In this document: piece by piece, positions 8,761 to 16,886 of the stretch | Position numbering within the stretch: position 1 is the stretch's first letter | Layout: each line of letters starts with the position of its first letter | From: JAQBQB01 sp963757185 | GTDB lineage: Bacteria; Gemmatimonadota; Gemmatimonadetes; Gemmatimonadales; Gemmatimonadaceae | Length of the DNA stretch: 64,000 nucleotides | NCBI GenBank assembly: GCA_963757185.1 | Contig: CAVWQI010000009.1 | Location: 434,001-498,000 of the forward strand | Direction: 5' to 3' | Translations under genes and position numbers: made by a program | The notes under the pieces: generated by a model | Seen by the model: only the letters and a program-made list of their open reading frames with translations | Database searches by the model: none | Told to the model about the DNA's origin: nothing

Positions 8761-9648
8761 TTACTTCTCGCGGGTCCAGAGCCAGAGGGAGCCGCAGCCT
8801 TGGTCGGTGGCCGAGTGCATGTCGATGGGCATCGACGCGGCGTCGGCGTAGAACTCCACGCCAGCCAAGTCGGTGACGCCCATTTGGGATAGATCCGGCG
8901 GGTCGAACGACGGATCTTGAGGGTGCTTCTCGGTCATCTCGGGATTGTAGATCAGCACGCCGTCGATGTGGATCTCGACGAAGCAGTTCGGCTGCGTACA
9001 CACATGAAAGGCGGTCCCCAGGCACTGTTTCCGTGTCGACACGAGCCACCGCGCGCCAGTCCTGCCCGTCCTCAGCGTCGCACCCGGTACGCGACTCGCG
9101 ACAACGTTGGCTAGGACAGAGTTCTCGTTCGCGCGCAGAGCGCTGTCGGAGACGAAATGTCCGCCCTGGCCGGAGAGCCGCCGCTCCTCGAAACCGCGCA
9201 GCATCGGCGAGATGTATTTCGGTTCTTTGGCCAGCGAGCGCATCGTGTCGAGCGCCTGAGCGGTCGGCATCAGCGAAAACCGACGCGTGGTCTCGCGCCC
9301 ACTGTCGACTGTGACGGTGTCGCGTCGGATCTCGAAGCCGATGTGGCGAATCTCGACGACGAATTGGCCCGCGGGCAGGCCGTCGAACCGAAACTCGCCG
9401 GCTGAATCCGTGCGAACGTGGCGATCGACCGAAATCGCCCAGGCGTCGGCGGCGGACACGGGCGTCTTGCCATTCTGGCTCGAGACGATGCCGTGAAGAC
9501 GCGCCGTGGTCGCACGACTCAGCGAATCGTGAGCGAGGCTGTCAGCGCGCTGCGCGATCGCGCGCTTGCCATCTAACGCGACAAGCGCGATCAGGAGCGA
9601 CGTACCTGCGAACCCCGCAAGCGATTTTGCGTTCGCCCGCCGCTTCAT
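8761..9648 (-). CDS. Exported CarboxypepD_reg plus TonB-plug-like protein, no barrel
   Basis: 295 residues from ATG 9648, preceded by GGGAGG on the coding strand. A signal peptide (to about residue 32) leads into a carboxypeptidase-regulatory-like beta sandwich ('ARLHGIVSSQNGKTPVSAA', 'SAGEFRFDGLPAGQFVVEIR', 'GFEIRRDTVTV'). The second half looks like a TonB receptor plug ('FVEIHIDGVLIYNP', 'GVTDLAGVEFYADAASMP') and ends in 'CGSLWLWTREK'. No beta barrel follows. Such stand-alone plug proteins recur in Gemmatimonadota, function unknown. It is 14 bp downstream of the RidA-like gene and probably in one operon with it. Confidence 0.75.
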   Translation of the reverse strand: MKRRANAKSLAGFAGTSLLIALVALDGKRAIAQRADSLAHDSLSRATTARLHGIVSSQNGKTPVSAADAWAISVDRHVRTDSAGEFRFDGLPAGQFVVEIRHIGFEIRRDTVTVDSGRETTRRFSLMPTAQALDTMRSLAKEPKYISPMLRGFEERRLSGQGGHFVSDSALRANENSVLANVVASRVPGATLRTGRTGARWLVSTRKQCLGTAFHVCTQPNCFVEIHIDGVLIYNPEMTEKHPQDPSFDPPDLSQMGVTDLAGVEFYADAASMPIDMHSATDQGCGSLWLWTREK

Positions 9649-9662
9649 GGCGCCTCCCGCGT

Positions 9663-10097
9663 CTACGCCACGGCCATACACTCGATCTCGACACGCGCGT
9701 TCAGCGCCAGCCCCGACGCCGCCATCGCGCTCCGCGCCGGCTTACGCGCGCGGAAGTAGGTGAGATAGATCTCGTTGAAATCATTGTAGTCGCGAATGTC
9801 GGCCAGGAACACCGTGCACTTCACGACACGGTCGAGACCGGAGCCGTGCTTCTCGAGCGTCGCCTTGATGTTGTTGAGCGCTTGCCTCGCTTCGGTCTGG
9901 AGCCCGCCCGGGATGAGACGACCGGTCGAGTCCGTGCCGATCTGGCCAGCCAAGTACAGGATGTCGCCGACGCGAACCGCCTCTGAAAAAGGAGCGGTCG
10001 GGCGAGGAGAAGGAATCCATTCGACCTCGAGCGCGTTGGGATGGGCGCAGGCGGTGAAGAGCGAGGCGAAGGCCGCGATACCAAGAGCACGGAGCAT
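9663..10097 (-). CDS. RidA-family protein with a lipoprotein-type signal
   Basis: 144 residues. Residues 1-17 form a signal ending in a lipobox-like FTAC (Cys17), unusual because RidA proteins are mostly cytosolic. The RidA body is complete: 'LYLAGQIGTDSTGRLIPGG', 'QTEARQALNNIKATLEKHG', 'VVKCTVFLADI', the active-site Arg122 in 'KPARSAM' and Glu137 in 'ARVEIEC'. The family deaminates reactive enamine/imine intermediates. With the catalytic Arg kept, activity is plausible, but the periplasmic substrate is unknown. It shares an operon with the plug-like gene. Confidence 0.85.
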   Translation of the reverse strand: MLRALGIAAFASLFTACAHPNALEVEWIPSPRPTAPFSEAVRVGDILYLAGQIGTDSTGRLIPGGLQTEARQALNNIKATLEKHGSGLDRVVKCTVFLADIRDYNDFNEIYLTYFRARKPARSAMAASGLALNARVEIECMAVA

Positions 10098-10138
10098 GGG
10101 CGGGAGGGAGGGAGAGAGTTGCGCCCATGATGCACGGC

Positions 10139-10234
10139 GAAGGGTAGAGGGCGTAAGGGCGAAGGGGCCGGACGGTCCTCTCGGCCTTCGGCCGTTTCGG
10201 CTTTCGGCCCTTTCGGGTTTCGCCCTTTCAGGCC
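10139..10234. repeat. Inverted purine/pyrimidine heptamer arrays
   Basis: Left side (10139-10167) repeats GGGCGTA/AGGGCGA-type heptamers. Right side (10181-10234) repeats TTCGGCC, TTCGGCT, TTCGGGT and TTCGCCC-type units, roughly the reverse complement. The two could pair as an imperfect cruciform or RNA hairpin. It lies between the divergent RidA-like and PadR genes, where promoters must also be. Confidence 0.7.
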
Positions 10235-10270
10235 AACGTTTATTCTCTCCCTTGTGTCACATGGGGTACA

Positions 10271-10618
10271 ATGGCCGACGCCCAATCCGATCTTCTCCGC
10301 AGCAGCCTCGATCTCCTCGTGCTGAAAGCCCTCTCCTGGGGCCCTCTCCATGGGTACGCGATCAGCGAATGGATCGAAGGCGCAAGCGCGTCCGTACTGC
10401 TGCTCGAAGAAGGCACCCTCTACCCCGCCCTCCACCGCCTCGAGCGACGAGGATGGATCGCCGCGGAATGGGGAGTCTCCGACAACAATCGCCGCGCGAA
10501 GTTCTACAAGCTCACGGCCGCGGGGCGGGCGCGATTTCGGGCCGAGTCGCCCGTGTGGCATCGGCACGCGAACGCCATCGTCGCCGCGCTCGCACGCAAA
10601 ACGGCGGAGCCGTCATGA
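10271..10618 (+). CDS. PadR-family transcription regulator
   Basis: 115 residues. Winged-helix PadR features: 'SLDLLVLKALSWGPLHGYAIS', 'EEGTLYPALHRLERRGWI', 'AEWGVSDNNRRAKFYKLTAAG'. Its stop overlaps the ATG of the following permease (ATGA), the arrangement repeated at 63767. Short PadR proteins joined to duplicated permeases are a recurrent pair in Acidobacteriota and Gemmatimonadota. It most likely autoregulates this pair by binding upstream; the 10139-10234 inverted arrays are near its own promoter. Confidence 0.93.
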   Translation: MADAQSDLLRSSLDLLVLKALSWGPLHGYAISEWIEGASASVLLLEEGTLYPALHRLERRGWIAAEWGVSDNNRRAKFYKLTAAGRARFRAESPVWHRHANAIVAALARKTAEPS

Positions 10619-13287
10619 GTCTGGGGCCGGGCTGGCGGCGGTTGTTCAGGATCTCGGGCGGCGACGGAGCGGCGCACCGCGACGTCGACGACGAGATCGC
10701 GTTCCACCTCGCGATGCGCGAGGAGAAGCTGCGCCGGCTCGGCGCGTCGCCGGGCGAAGCCGAGGCCGAGGCGCGGGCGCGGTTCGGCGATCCGGGACAG
10801 GTGCGCGCCGAGTGCGTCACCATCGACCAGCGCTACGCGCGAGAGGTGCGTGTCATGGAGTGGATCGAATCCGTATGGTCCGACGTGCGGTATGCGTTCC
10901 GCACGCTGCGCCGTATGCCGGCGTTCACCTTTGTCGCGACGCTCACGCTGGCGCTCGGGATCGGCGCGACGACGGCGATGTTCACCCTCGTCGACGAGAT
11001 CCTGTTGCGGCCGCTGCCCTATCCGCACGCTGATCGAATCGTCCGGCTCATTCAGTCGTATCCCGAGATCGGTCTCGACACCTGGGGCGTCTCGCAGGAG
11101 AACATCGCGATGTACCGCGACCGCGCGACGGATTTCGAGTCGTTCGCTGGTTATCGCTCAGCCGGACTCACGCTCACACGCGACGGCCGCGCCGACCGCC
11201 TCGACGCCGCGTGGGTGACCGCCGACTTCTTCCACGTGCTCGGCGTCGATCCGACGCGCGGGCGTCCGTTCACGCGCGCCGAAGACACGAAGGGGAACAA
11301 CGACGTCGCAGTCCTCAGCGACGCATTTTGGCGATCGAGATTCGCCGGCCGCGCCGACGCGATCGGCTCGACGATCGATCTCGACGGCAAACCCATTCGC
11401 ATCATCGGCGTGATGCCGTCCGGCTTCGGGTTCCCCCACCCCGAGACGCAAGTCTGGCTGCCGATGGGGCTCGACCCGTCGCGGCGGTTCGGGTGGATCA
11501 ACAGCGGCATCGCTCGATTGAAACCGGGCGTATCCGTCGAGCATGCTCACAAGCAGACGACGGCGATCATGTGGGACTGGGCACGACGCGGGCCGGATCT
11601 GGCCGGAGGAAAGTCGGTCGCACCGGAGCGCACGCACATGGCGACGATAGTCGCGCCGCTTCAGGAGGCGATGACGAAGCGGACCGCTCGCCCGCTCTTC
11701 GTCCTGCTCGGCGCGGTTGGACTCATTCTGTTGATCTCGATCGCGAACGTCGCGACGCTGCTGTCCAGCCGCGCGGCGATACGGCAGCGCGAGATCGGCC
11801 TGCGCGCGGCACTCGGCGCGACAAGCAGCCGGGTGATGCGGCAGTTGCTCACCGAAAGTGTCGCGCTCGCGCTGCTCGGCGCGGCGGCCGGCGTCGCTCT
11901 GGCGTTCGGCGCGGTGCGGGTCTTCACCTCTTCGCGAATCGTCTCGCTCCCCCGGTTGCACGAGGTCCACGTCGACGGTCGCGTCCTGTGGGTGACGCTC
12001 GCCCTGTCGGTGATGAGCGGAATCTTGTTCGGACTCTTGCCCGCGCTGCACAGCGTGCGCGCGCGGACGACCGGCGAGCTCACGACGCGTGAGACCGCGC
12101 AACGCTCCGTGCGGCGATTGAACAGCGGGCTCGTCGTCGCACAGCTCGCGCTGTCGGTGGTTCTGTTGATCGCGGCCGGGCTGATGCTGGAAAGCTTCCA
12201 GCGTCTCACGGCACTGGATCTCGGATTTCGTCCAGAGGGCGTCACGTCGATCGCGCTGCCGCTGCCGCCCAAGTACAACAGTGCGTCGACGGCGAATCCG
12301 TTCTTCGCGACGGTGCTCGGGCAAATACGGGCGACGCCTGGAATCAAATCCGCGGCGCTCGCGTGGGGACTGCCGTTCGAGAGCGAGGCAAACTACGACG
12401 GTTTCCTCGTCGGCGATCGTCCAACTCCCCCATCCGGGGCCGAGGGCCAAACGTATCAGGTTGGCGTGAGCCCCGGCTATTTCGCGACGATGGGGATTCC
12501 GCTTCTGTTCGGACGCGACGTTTCCGCGGCGGACGATACGACGGGCGTTCCGGTCGCCGTGATCGACGAATCGATCGCCAAACGATACTGGAAAGGAACG
12601 GACGCGATCGGGAGGCGCATTCGCGTCACCGGCGACACGACGTGGCTGACGATCGTCGGCGTCGTCGGCGCGATTCACGACGACGACGCGACGCGGCTGC
12701 CGGCGCCGCATCTTTACGTGAGTCTCGCTCAGTTCGGCGCGCAGCGCCTGTCGTTGGCGATCCACACGGGCGAGGGGACCGATGCCGCATCCGCCGTCCG
12801 CGCTGCGCGGTCGGCAGTGTCCAGGGTCGATTCGTCGATTCCGCTCGACGGCGTGCGGACACTGGCGTCGGTCGTCGGGGACTCGCTGGCGACGAAGCGG
12901 CTCACCGAAATTCTGCTGGCGTCTTTCGCCGCGGTGGCCGTGCTGTTGGCCGCGGTCGGCATCTACGGCGTGATGTCACTCTCGGTCGCCAACCGCCGGC
13001 GGGAATTCGGCGTGCGGCTCGCCGTCGGGGCGGAGCCGAGCGCGCTCGTCCGACTCGTATTGCGCGAGGGCGCGGTGGTGGCGGCGATCGGCGTCGGCGT
13101 CGGTGTGGTCGGCGCGCTCGTCGCAACGCGATGGATGGCGTCGTTGCTCTACGACGTCAGTCCAACCGATCCGATCGTGTTCATCTCGCTGTCGGCGCTG
13201 CTGGGCGCGATCGCGGTCGCGTCGTGCTTCATTCCGGCGCTGCGAGCGTCGAGAAGCGATCCGCTCATCGCGTTGCGCGCGGACTGA
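10615..13287 (+). CDS. ADOP-type duplicated ABC permease (MacB/FtsX)
   Basis: 890 residues from the ATGA overlap with PadR. The N-terminal cytoplasmic segment 'VDDEIAFHLAMREEKLRRLG...ARARFGD' is typical of the Acidobacterial duplicated orphan permease family. Two copies of a MacB-periplasmic plus FtsX core follow: first TM at 'FTFVATLTLALGIGATTAMF', FtsX helices around 'LLISIANVATLLSSRAAIRQREIGLRAALGA', second core around 'VVLLIAAGLML', final helices at 'AAVAVLLAAVGIYGVMS' and 'GALLGAIAVASCFIPALRASRSDP'. No ATPase gene is adjacent, hence 'orphan'. The substrate is unknown. Confidence 0.92.
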   Translation: MSLGPGWRRLFRISGGDGAAHRDVDDEIAFHLAMREEKLRRLGASPGEAEAEARARFGDPGQVRAECVTIDQRYAREVRVMEWIESVWSDVRYAFRTLRRMPAFTFVATLTLALGIGATTAMFTLVDEILLRPLPYPHADRIVRLIQSYPEIGLDTWGVSQENIAMYRDRATDFESFAGYRSAGLTLTRDGRADRLDAAWVTADFFHVLGVDPTRGRPFTRAEDTKGNNDVAVLSDAFWRSRFAGRADAIGSTIDLDGKPIRIIGVMPSGFGFPHPETQVWLPMGLDPSRRFGWINSGIARLKPGVSVEHAHKQTTAIMWDWARRGPDLAGGKSVAPERTHMATIVAPLQEAMTKRTARPLFVLLGAVGLILLISIANVATLLSSRAAIRQREIGLRAALGATSSRVMRQLLTESVALALLGAAAGVALAFGAVRVFTSSRIVSLPRLHEVHVDGRVLWVTLALSVMSGILFGLLPALHSVRARTTGELTTRETAQRSVRRLNSGLVVAQLALSVVLLIAAGLMLESFQRLTALDLGFRPEGVTSIALPLPPKYNSASTANPFFATVLGQIRATPGIKSAALAWGLPFESEANYDGFLVGDRPTPPSGAEGQTYQVGVSPGYFATMGIPLLFGRDVSAADDTTGVPVAVIDESIAKRYWKGTDAIGRRIRVTGDTTWLTIVGVVGAIHDDDATRLPAPHLYVSLAQFGAQRLSLAIHTGEGTDAASAVRAARSAVSRVDSSIPLDGVRTLASVVGDSLATKRLTEILLASFAAVAVLLAAVGIYGVMSLSVANRRREFGVRLAVGAEPSALVRLVLREGAVVAAIGVGVGVVGALVATRWMASLLYDVSPTDPIVFISLSALLGAIAVASCFIPALRASRSDPLIALRAD

Positions 13288-13322
13288 CACACACAGACTT
13301 CGCGCGCAACGCCTGCCCGAGC

Positions 13323-14300
13323 TTACAGCTTGTAGAGCGCTTTCGCGTTCTCGCCCATGATCTTCTTGCGTTCGGCATCGGACACGTCGAGCGCGGCGAG
13401 ACTCGACTTCATTTTCGGAATGCTGCCGATCTGGTGCGGGTAGTCGCTCGCGGCAAGCACCTGGCCCGCGCCGGCGAAGTCCACGCACAGTCGCACGGCG
13501 CGCGGGTCGAAGTTCACGCCGTCGTAATAGAAGCTGCGCAGATACTCGCTTGGCTTGATCGAGATGTCGGCACGGCAATCGGGAAACGCCTCCCATCCGC
13601 GATCGAGACGCTCCACGAGATACGGAATCGCCCCGCCGAGGTGGCCGAGCACCCACTTGATGTTGGGGTACCGTTCGGGCACGCCGGCGAACACCAGCTT
13701 GGCGGCGGCGAGCGTCGTGTCCATGAGAAATCCGACGAGCGGCATGAGCCAGTAGTCGGTCATCGCCTCGACGCCGACCGGATCGGTCGGATGAATGTGC
13801 AGGATCGCGCCCAGCCGGTTGGCCTCGGCATAGAGCGGTTCGAAGCGTTTGTCGGCGAGCGCGACACCGTTCACGTTGCTGAACAGCATCGCGCCGGGCA
13901 TGCCGAGCTGCGTCATGGCGCGCGTGAGCTCGGCGACGGACGCCGCGGGATCGCAGAGCGGGAGCGTTGCGAGAGCGGCGAAGCGCGGTGAGCGCTCGCG
14001 CACGACGGTCGCGAACGCGTCGTTGACGAGGCGCGCGAATCGGACGGCACGATCGGGCGGTTCGACGTGGGTGCCGGGCGTCGTGAAGGTGATCACCTGC
14101 GTGTCGACGCCTTCCTTGATCAACACATCCTGGCGATACGCGATGTCGCGGTGTCCACGCACGGCGACGTTGTAGTCGCCCGGATAGTGGAGACACGGAT
14201 TGCCCTCGGCGTCGATCGTGAGCTTAACGGCGCTGTCGCCCGCCTTGAGCGCGTCGAGGTATTCCGGCGGATAGAAGTGGTTGTGGACGTCAATCAGCAT
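13323..14300 (-). CDS. ACMSD-like amidohydrolase/decarboxylase
   Basis: 325 residues from ATG 14300, whose codon lies inside the end of the APC permease gene (11-base overlap). 'MLIDVHNHFYPPEYL' gives the HxH (His6, His8) typical of the ACMSD branch of Amidohydro_2. 'AILHIHPTDP', 'KWVLGHLGGAIPYLVERLDRG', 'FYYDGVNFD' and the final Asp of 'LAASDYPHQIG' complete the family pattern. ACMSD relatives decarboxylate aminocarboxymuconate semialdehyde or aromatic acids. The overlap with an APC permease suggests uptake and breakdown of an amino-acid-like or aromatic compound; this link is inference. Confidence 0.85.
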   Translation of the reverse strand: MLIDVHNHFYPPEYLDALKAGDSAVKLTIDAEGNPCLHYPGDYNVAVRGHRDIAYRQDVLIKEGVDTQVITFTTPGTHVEPPDRAVRFARLVNDAFATVVRERSPRFAALATLPLCDPAASVAELTRAMTQLGMPGAMLFSNVNGVALADKRFEPLYAEANRLGAILHIHPTDPVGVEAMTDYWLMPLVGFLMDTTLAAAKLVFAGVPERYPNIKWVLGHLGGAIPYLVERLDRGWEAFPDCRADISIKPSEYLRSFYYDGVNFDPRAVRLCVDFAGAGQVLAASDYPHQIGSIPKMKSSLAALDVSDAERKKIMGENAKALYKL

Positions 14301-15615
14301 CTCGTGGAGTCTGCGAGAGGGAGGGGGAGGACTTGCGGAAGAAGACAAAGTAGACGGGCAACCCGGCGGCAACGAAGAGGAGTCCCGTCCACGCGTTCGC
14401 GGCGTCGGTCACCAGCTGGTGCGCGACGATGAAGCCGGACGCCAGAATGAAAATGATCGGCACCGCGGGAAAGCCCCACACGCGGTACGCGGGTTGGTAG
14501 CTGCCTCGCGCGCGCAGGCGAAACAACCCGGCCGCCATCAAGGCGAAGAAGATCCACTCGGTGTAGACGACGCGCGTGAACAGCGCGCGATAGGTACCCG
14601 TCGACACGAGAATCACGGCCCAGACGCCCTGAAGAAGGATCGCCCGGTGCGGCGTGTGAAAGCGCGGGTGGATGGCCGCCGCCCACGACGCCAGGAGCCC
14701 GTCGCGAGCCATTGCGAGGTACGCGCGAGGGCCCGAGAGGATCACGCCGTTCAACGCGCCGAAGGTCGAGACGGCGACGATGCCCGACATCAGCGCCGCA
14801 CCGCCGCGACCGAGCACCGCATCGGCCGCGTCGGCGGCGACGCGCGACGAGCCGGCGATGCGATCGGGGCTCAGCACGTGGAAATACGCGGCGTTGAGCG
14901 CGATGTAGCACGCCGTCACGAGGAGCACACCGGCGACGAGCGCGCGCGGGATCGTGCGCTCGGGAGCGCGAGTCTCCTCGGCGGCGTAGGTCACCATGTG
15001 CCAGCCGCCGAAGGCGAACAGGCCGGCGACGATCGCCGGCGGAAAGCTCGAGAACGTGAGCGTTGCGGCCACGGCCGGGCCGGGGGCGACCGGAACGCGC
15101 GGGCCGAGCGCGAACGCGACGGCGATGATCAGAACGATGGCCGCGACCTTGAGGAGGGTGAACGTCGTTTGCACCGCGCTTCCCTGCTTCACGCCGACGT
15201 AGTTGATGGCGGTGAGAGCCACGACGGCGGCGACGGCGATCGCCCGGGCGCCGAAATCGCCGGCGGGAAAAAAGAAGGTGACGTATCGCGCGAACACGGT
15301 CGCGATGACGGCGATGATTCCGGTATGCATCGTCCAGAACATCGCCCAACCCCACAGGAACCCGACCGCCGGCGAGAAACTCTCTTTTAGAAAGACGTAC
15401 ACGCCTCCGGCCTGCGGATACGCCGACGCGAGCTCGGCCGCGATCAGCGCGCCGAAGAGGGTCAGGATGCCGGATGCCAGCCAGACCGCGAAGACGCCGC
15501 TCACCGTCGGAACCGCGCCCGTGATGACGGACGGTTGCACGAAGATCGACGCGCCGATGATGATGCCGACGACGAGCGCGGTGGCGTCGAGCTGGCTTAT
15601 GGAACGCGAAAGCAT
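14290..15615 (-). CDS. APC-superfamily amino acid permease
   Basis: 441 residues, about 12 hydrophobic segments. The APC start is classical: 'ATALVVGIIIGASIFVQPS' (TM1 with the G-[SA]-I-F break), 'PQAGGVYVFLKESFSPAVGFLWGW' (TM3 region) and 'GLFAFGGWHMVTYAAEETRAPERTIPRAL' (TM6). It probably imports an amino acid, with proton symport or exchange. It is the first gene of a two-gene unit with the ACMSD-like enzyme, which starts inside its 3' end. Confidence 0.92.
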   Translation of the reverse strand: MLSRSISQLDATALVVGIIIGASIFVQPSVITGAVPTVSGVFAVWLASGILTLFGALIAAELASAYPQAGGVYVFLKESFSPAVGFLWGWAMFWTMHTGIIAVIATVFARYVTFFFPAGDFGARAIAVAAVVALTAINYVGVKQGSAVQTTFTLLKVAAIVLIIAVAFALGPRVPVAPGPAVAATLTFSSFPPAIVAGLFAFGGWHMVTYAAEETRAPERTIPRALVAGVLLVTACYIALNAAYFHVLSPDRIAGSSRVAADAADAVLGRGGAALMSGIVAVSTFGALNGVILSGPRAYLAMARDGLLASWAAAIHPRFHTPHRAILLQGVWAVILVSTGTYRALFTRVVYTEWIFFALMAAGLFRLRARGSYQPAYRVWGFPAVPIIFILASGFIVAHQLVTDAANAWTGLLFVAAGLPVYFVFFRKSSPSLSQTPRDAD

Positions 15616-15920
15616 TGGCGCGGAAACCTGGGCGTGGGCGGCTGAGGTAGCCAGTAGCTCGGCGGCGGACGCGGCTGTCCCGAAGGACGGACGCGAATCT
15701 GTCCGAGCGCGCGGACGAAGTGTGCCGTCATCGCTGCGTCGCTGGTCACAATTGCCCGGTTACCATGGGCCCACTTGATCGTTTAACTATTGTCGCCACA
15801 ACGACTTAAAAGATCCGAGCCCGAGTTCTCGTGCGCGTGGAGCAATGCGGCACAGGCGCTGCTAGTTCAATGGGCTCAGGCCGGCCAAACACCCGGGCCG
15901 GTCTCAACAAGGAGCCAGAA
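15616..15920. other. 305-bp divergent intergenic region
   Basis: No gene is visible. The region must hold promoters for the APC permease (leftward) and for the two-domain exported protein (rightward). An AT-richer patch occurs at about 15779-15812 (TTGATCGTTTAACTATTGTC and following), the best place for a rightward promoter. A GGCCGG...CCGGTC inverted repeat lies at about 15882-15903, close to the AAGGAG ribosome site for the gene at 15921. Confidence 0.4.
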
Positions 15921-16724
15921 ATGACAAAATTCACGTGGATTCAGCGCTCGATTCCGTTGGCAGCCGCCGCCCTCGTCGGCGCGGCGCCGGTGGTCATGGC
16001 GCAGGGTCAGCAACTCTTCCAGTGGACCGGCCGAGTGGATCGTGAGGTCCAGATCGTCATGCGCGGCAACCAGCTTTCGACGCGCAGAATCGGCGCGACC
16101 GAACCCAACTTTGCGCAAGGCCGAGCGATGAGCGACCTGCCTCGGCAGGACGGCGTCGTTCGCGTGCAGGTGCTGCAGGGTCGCGGTAACGTCGCCGTGA
16201 TTCAGCAGCCCAATGCGCAGAACGGCTTCACGGCGGTGGTCCGCATTCAGGATCCTCAGGGCGGATCCGACCCGTATCGTCTCGTCGGCTACTGGGAAGG
16301 CAACTCCAACGGCGAGTACGTCGGCTGGCCGGGTCGCGGCCGCGGCCGCGACCGGAACTATCCGGACAACAATGGCGGCTACGGCAACGGCGGCTACGGC
16401 GACCGCGGTAACGGGCGGAACGGCAGCCGCACGATGCTGCACTGGAGCGGAAACGTCGACGATCAAGTCGAAGTCCGCATCCAGAACGGCCGAGTGACGT
16501 CGCGAACGCTGAGCGGTAAGAACCTGATGAACGAACGCGTCGACGCCGGCAACATGGACATGCCGCGCGGCAACGCGAACGTGACGGTGGTGCAGAACAG
16601 CGGACGAGGCAGCGTGACCGTGGTGCAGCAGCCCTCGTCGTGGAACAACTACACGACCGTGATCCGGATTCGGGACCCGCAGGGCGGTTACGGCTACTAC
16701 GACTTCGACCTGATGTGGCAGTAA
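15921..16724 (+). CDS. Exported two-repeat protein of unknown function
   Basis: 267 residues from ATG 15921 with AAGGAG just upstream. A signal peptide ends at about 28 (VVMAQ). Two homologous domains (about residues 33-126 and 173-266) share the order 'W-[ST]-G-x-V-D', 'R(I/T)...', a [GN]NV[AT]V[IV]Q core, '[TV]VQ[QP]', '[FY]T[AT]VIRI[QR]DPQGG' and a closing aromatic strand. They are joined by a Gly/Arg/Asn linker (137-170). No known catalytic motif is seen. The two halves are moderately diverged, so the duplication is old. It is followed by a hairpin terminator. Confidence 0.75.
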   Translation: MTKFTWIQRSIPLAAAALVGAAPVVMAQGQQLFQWTGRVDREVQIVMRGNQLSTRRIGATEPNFAQGRAMSDLPRQDGVVRVQVLQGRGNVAVIQQPNAQNGFTAVVRIQDPQGGSDPYRLVGYWEGNSNGEYVGWPGRGRGRDRNYPDNNGGYGNGGYGDRGNGRNGSRTMLHWSGNVDDQVEVRIQNGRVTSRTLSGKNLMNERVDAGNMDMPRGNANVTVVQNSGRGSVTVVQQPSSWNNYTTVIRIRDPQGGYGYYDFDLMWQ

Positions 16725-16779
16725 CGAAGTTCTCTTGTTCGAGATCGCGCCGCTGTTGCGATTCGCGATCGTAGAACGA

Positions 16780-16820
16780 CGGCGGCGTAGCGGACTCTCC
16801 GCTGCGCCGCTGTTTTCTTT
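16780..16820 (+). terminator. Hairpin terminator after the two-repeat protein gene
   Basis: A 15-base stem (16780-16794 with 16798-16812, one mismatch and one G-U pair) with a CTC loop, followed by TTTTCTTT. It sits 55 bases beyond the TAA at 16724. Confidence 0.8.
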
Positions 16821-16886
16821 GGTCGGGGTACCGCGGGCTGTGCGTCGCACCCATTCTTCAACGATCTTCGGACGACCGGACTCGTC

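Noticed and set aside
9796..10614. N-terminal extension of the permease at 10615 through PadR
   Set aside because: The extension overlaps the RidA and PadR genes and lacks any motif; the ATGA start gives the normal family N terminus.
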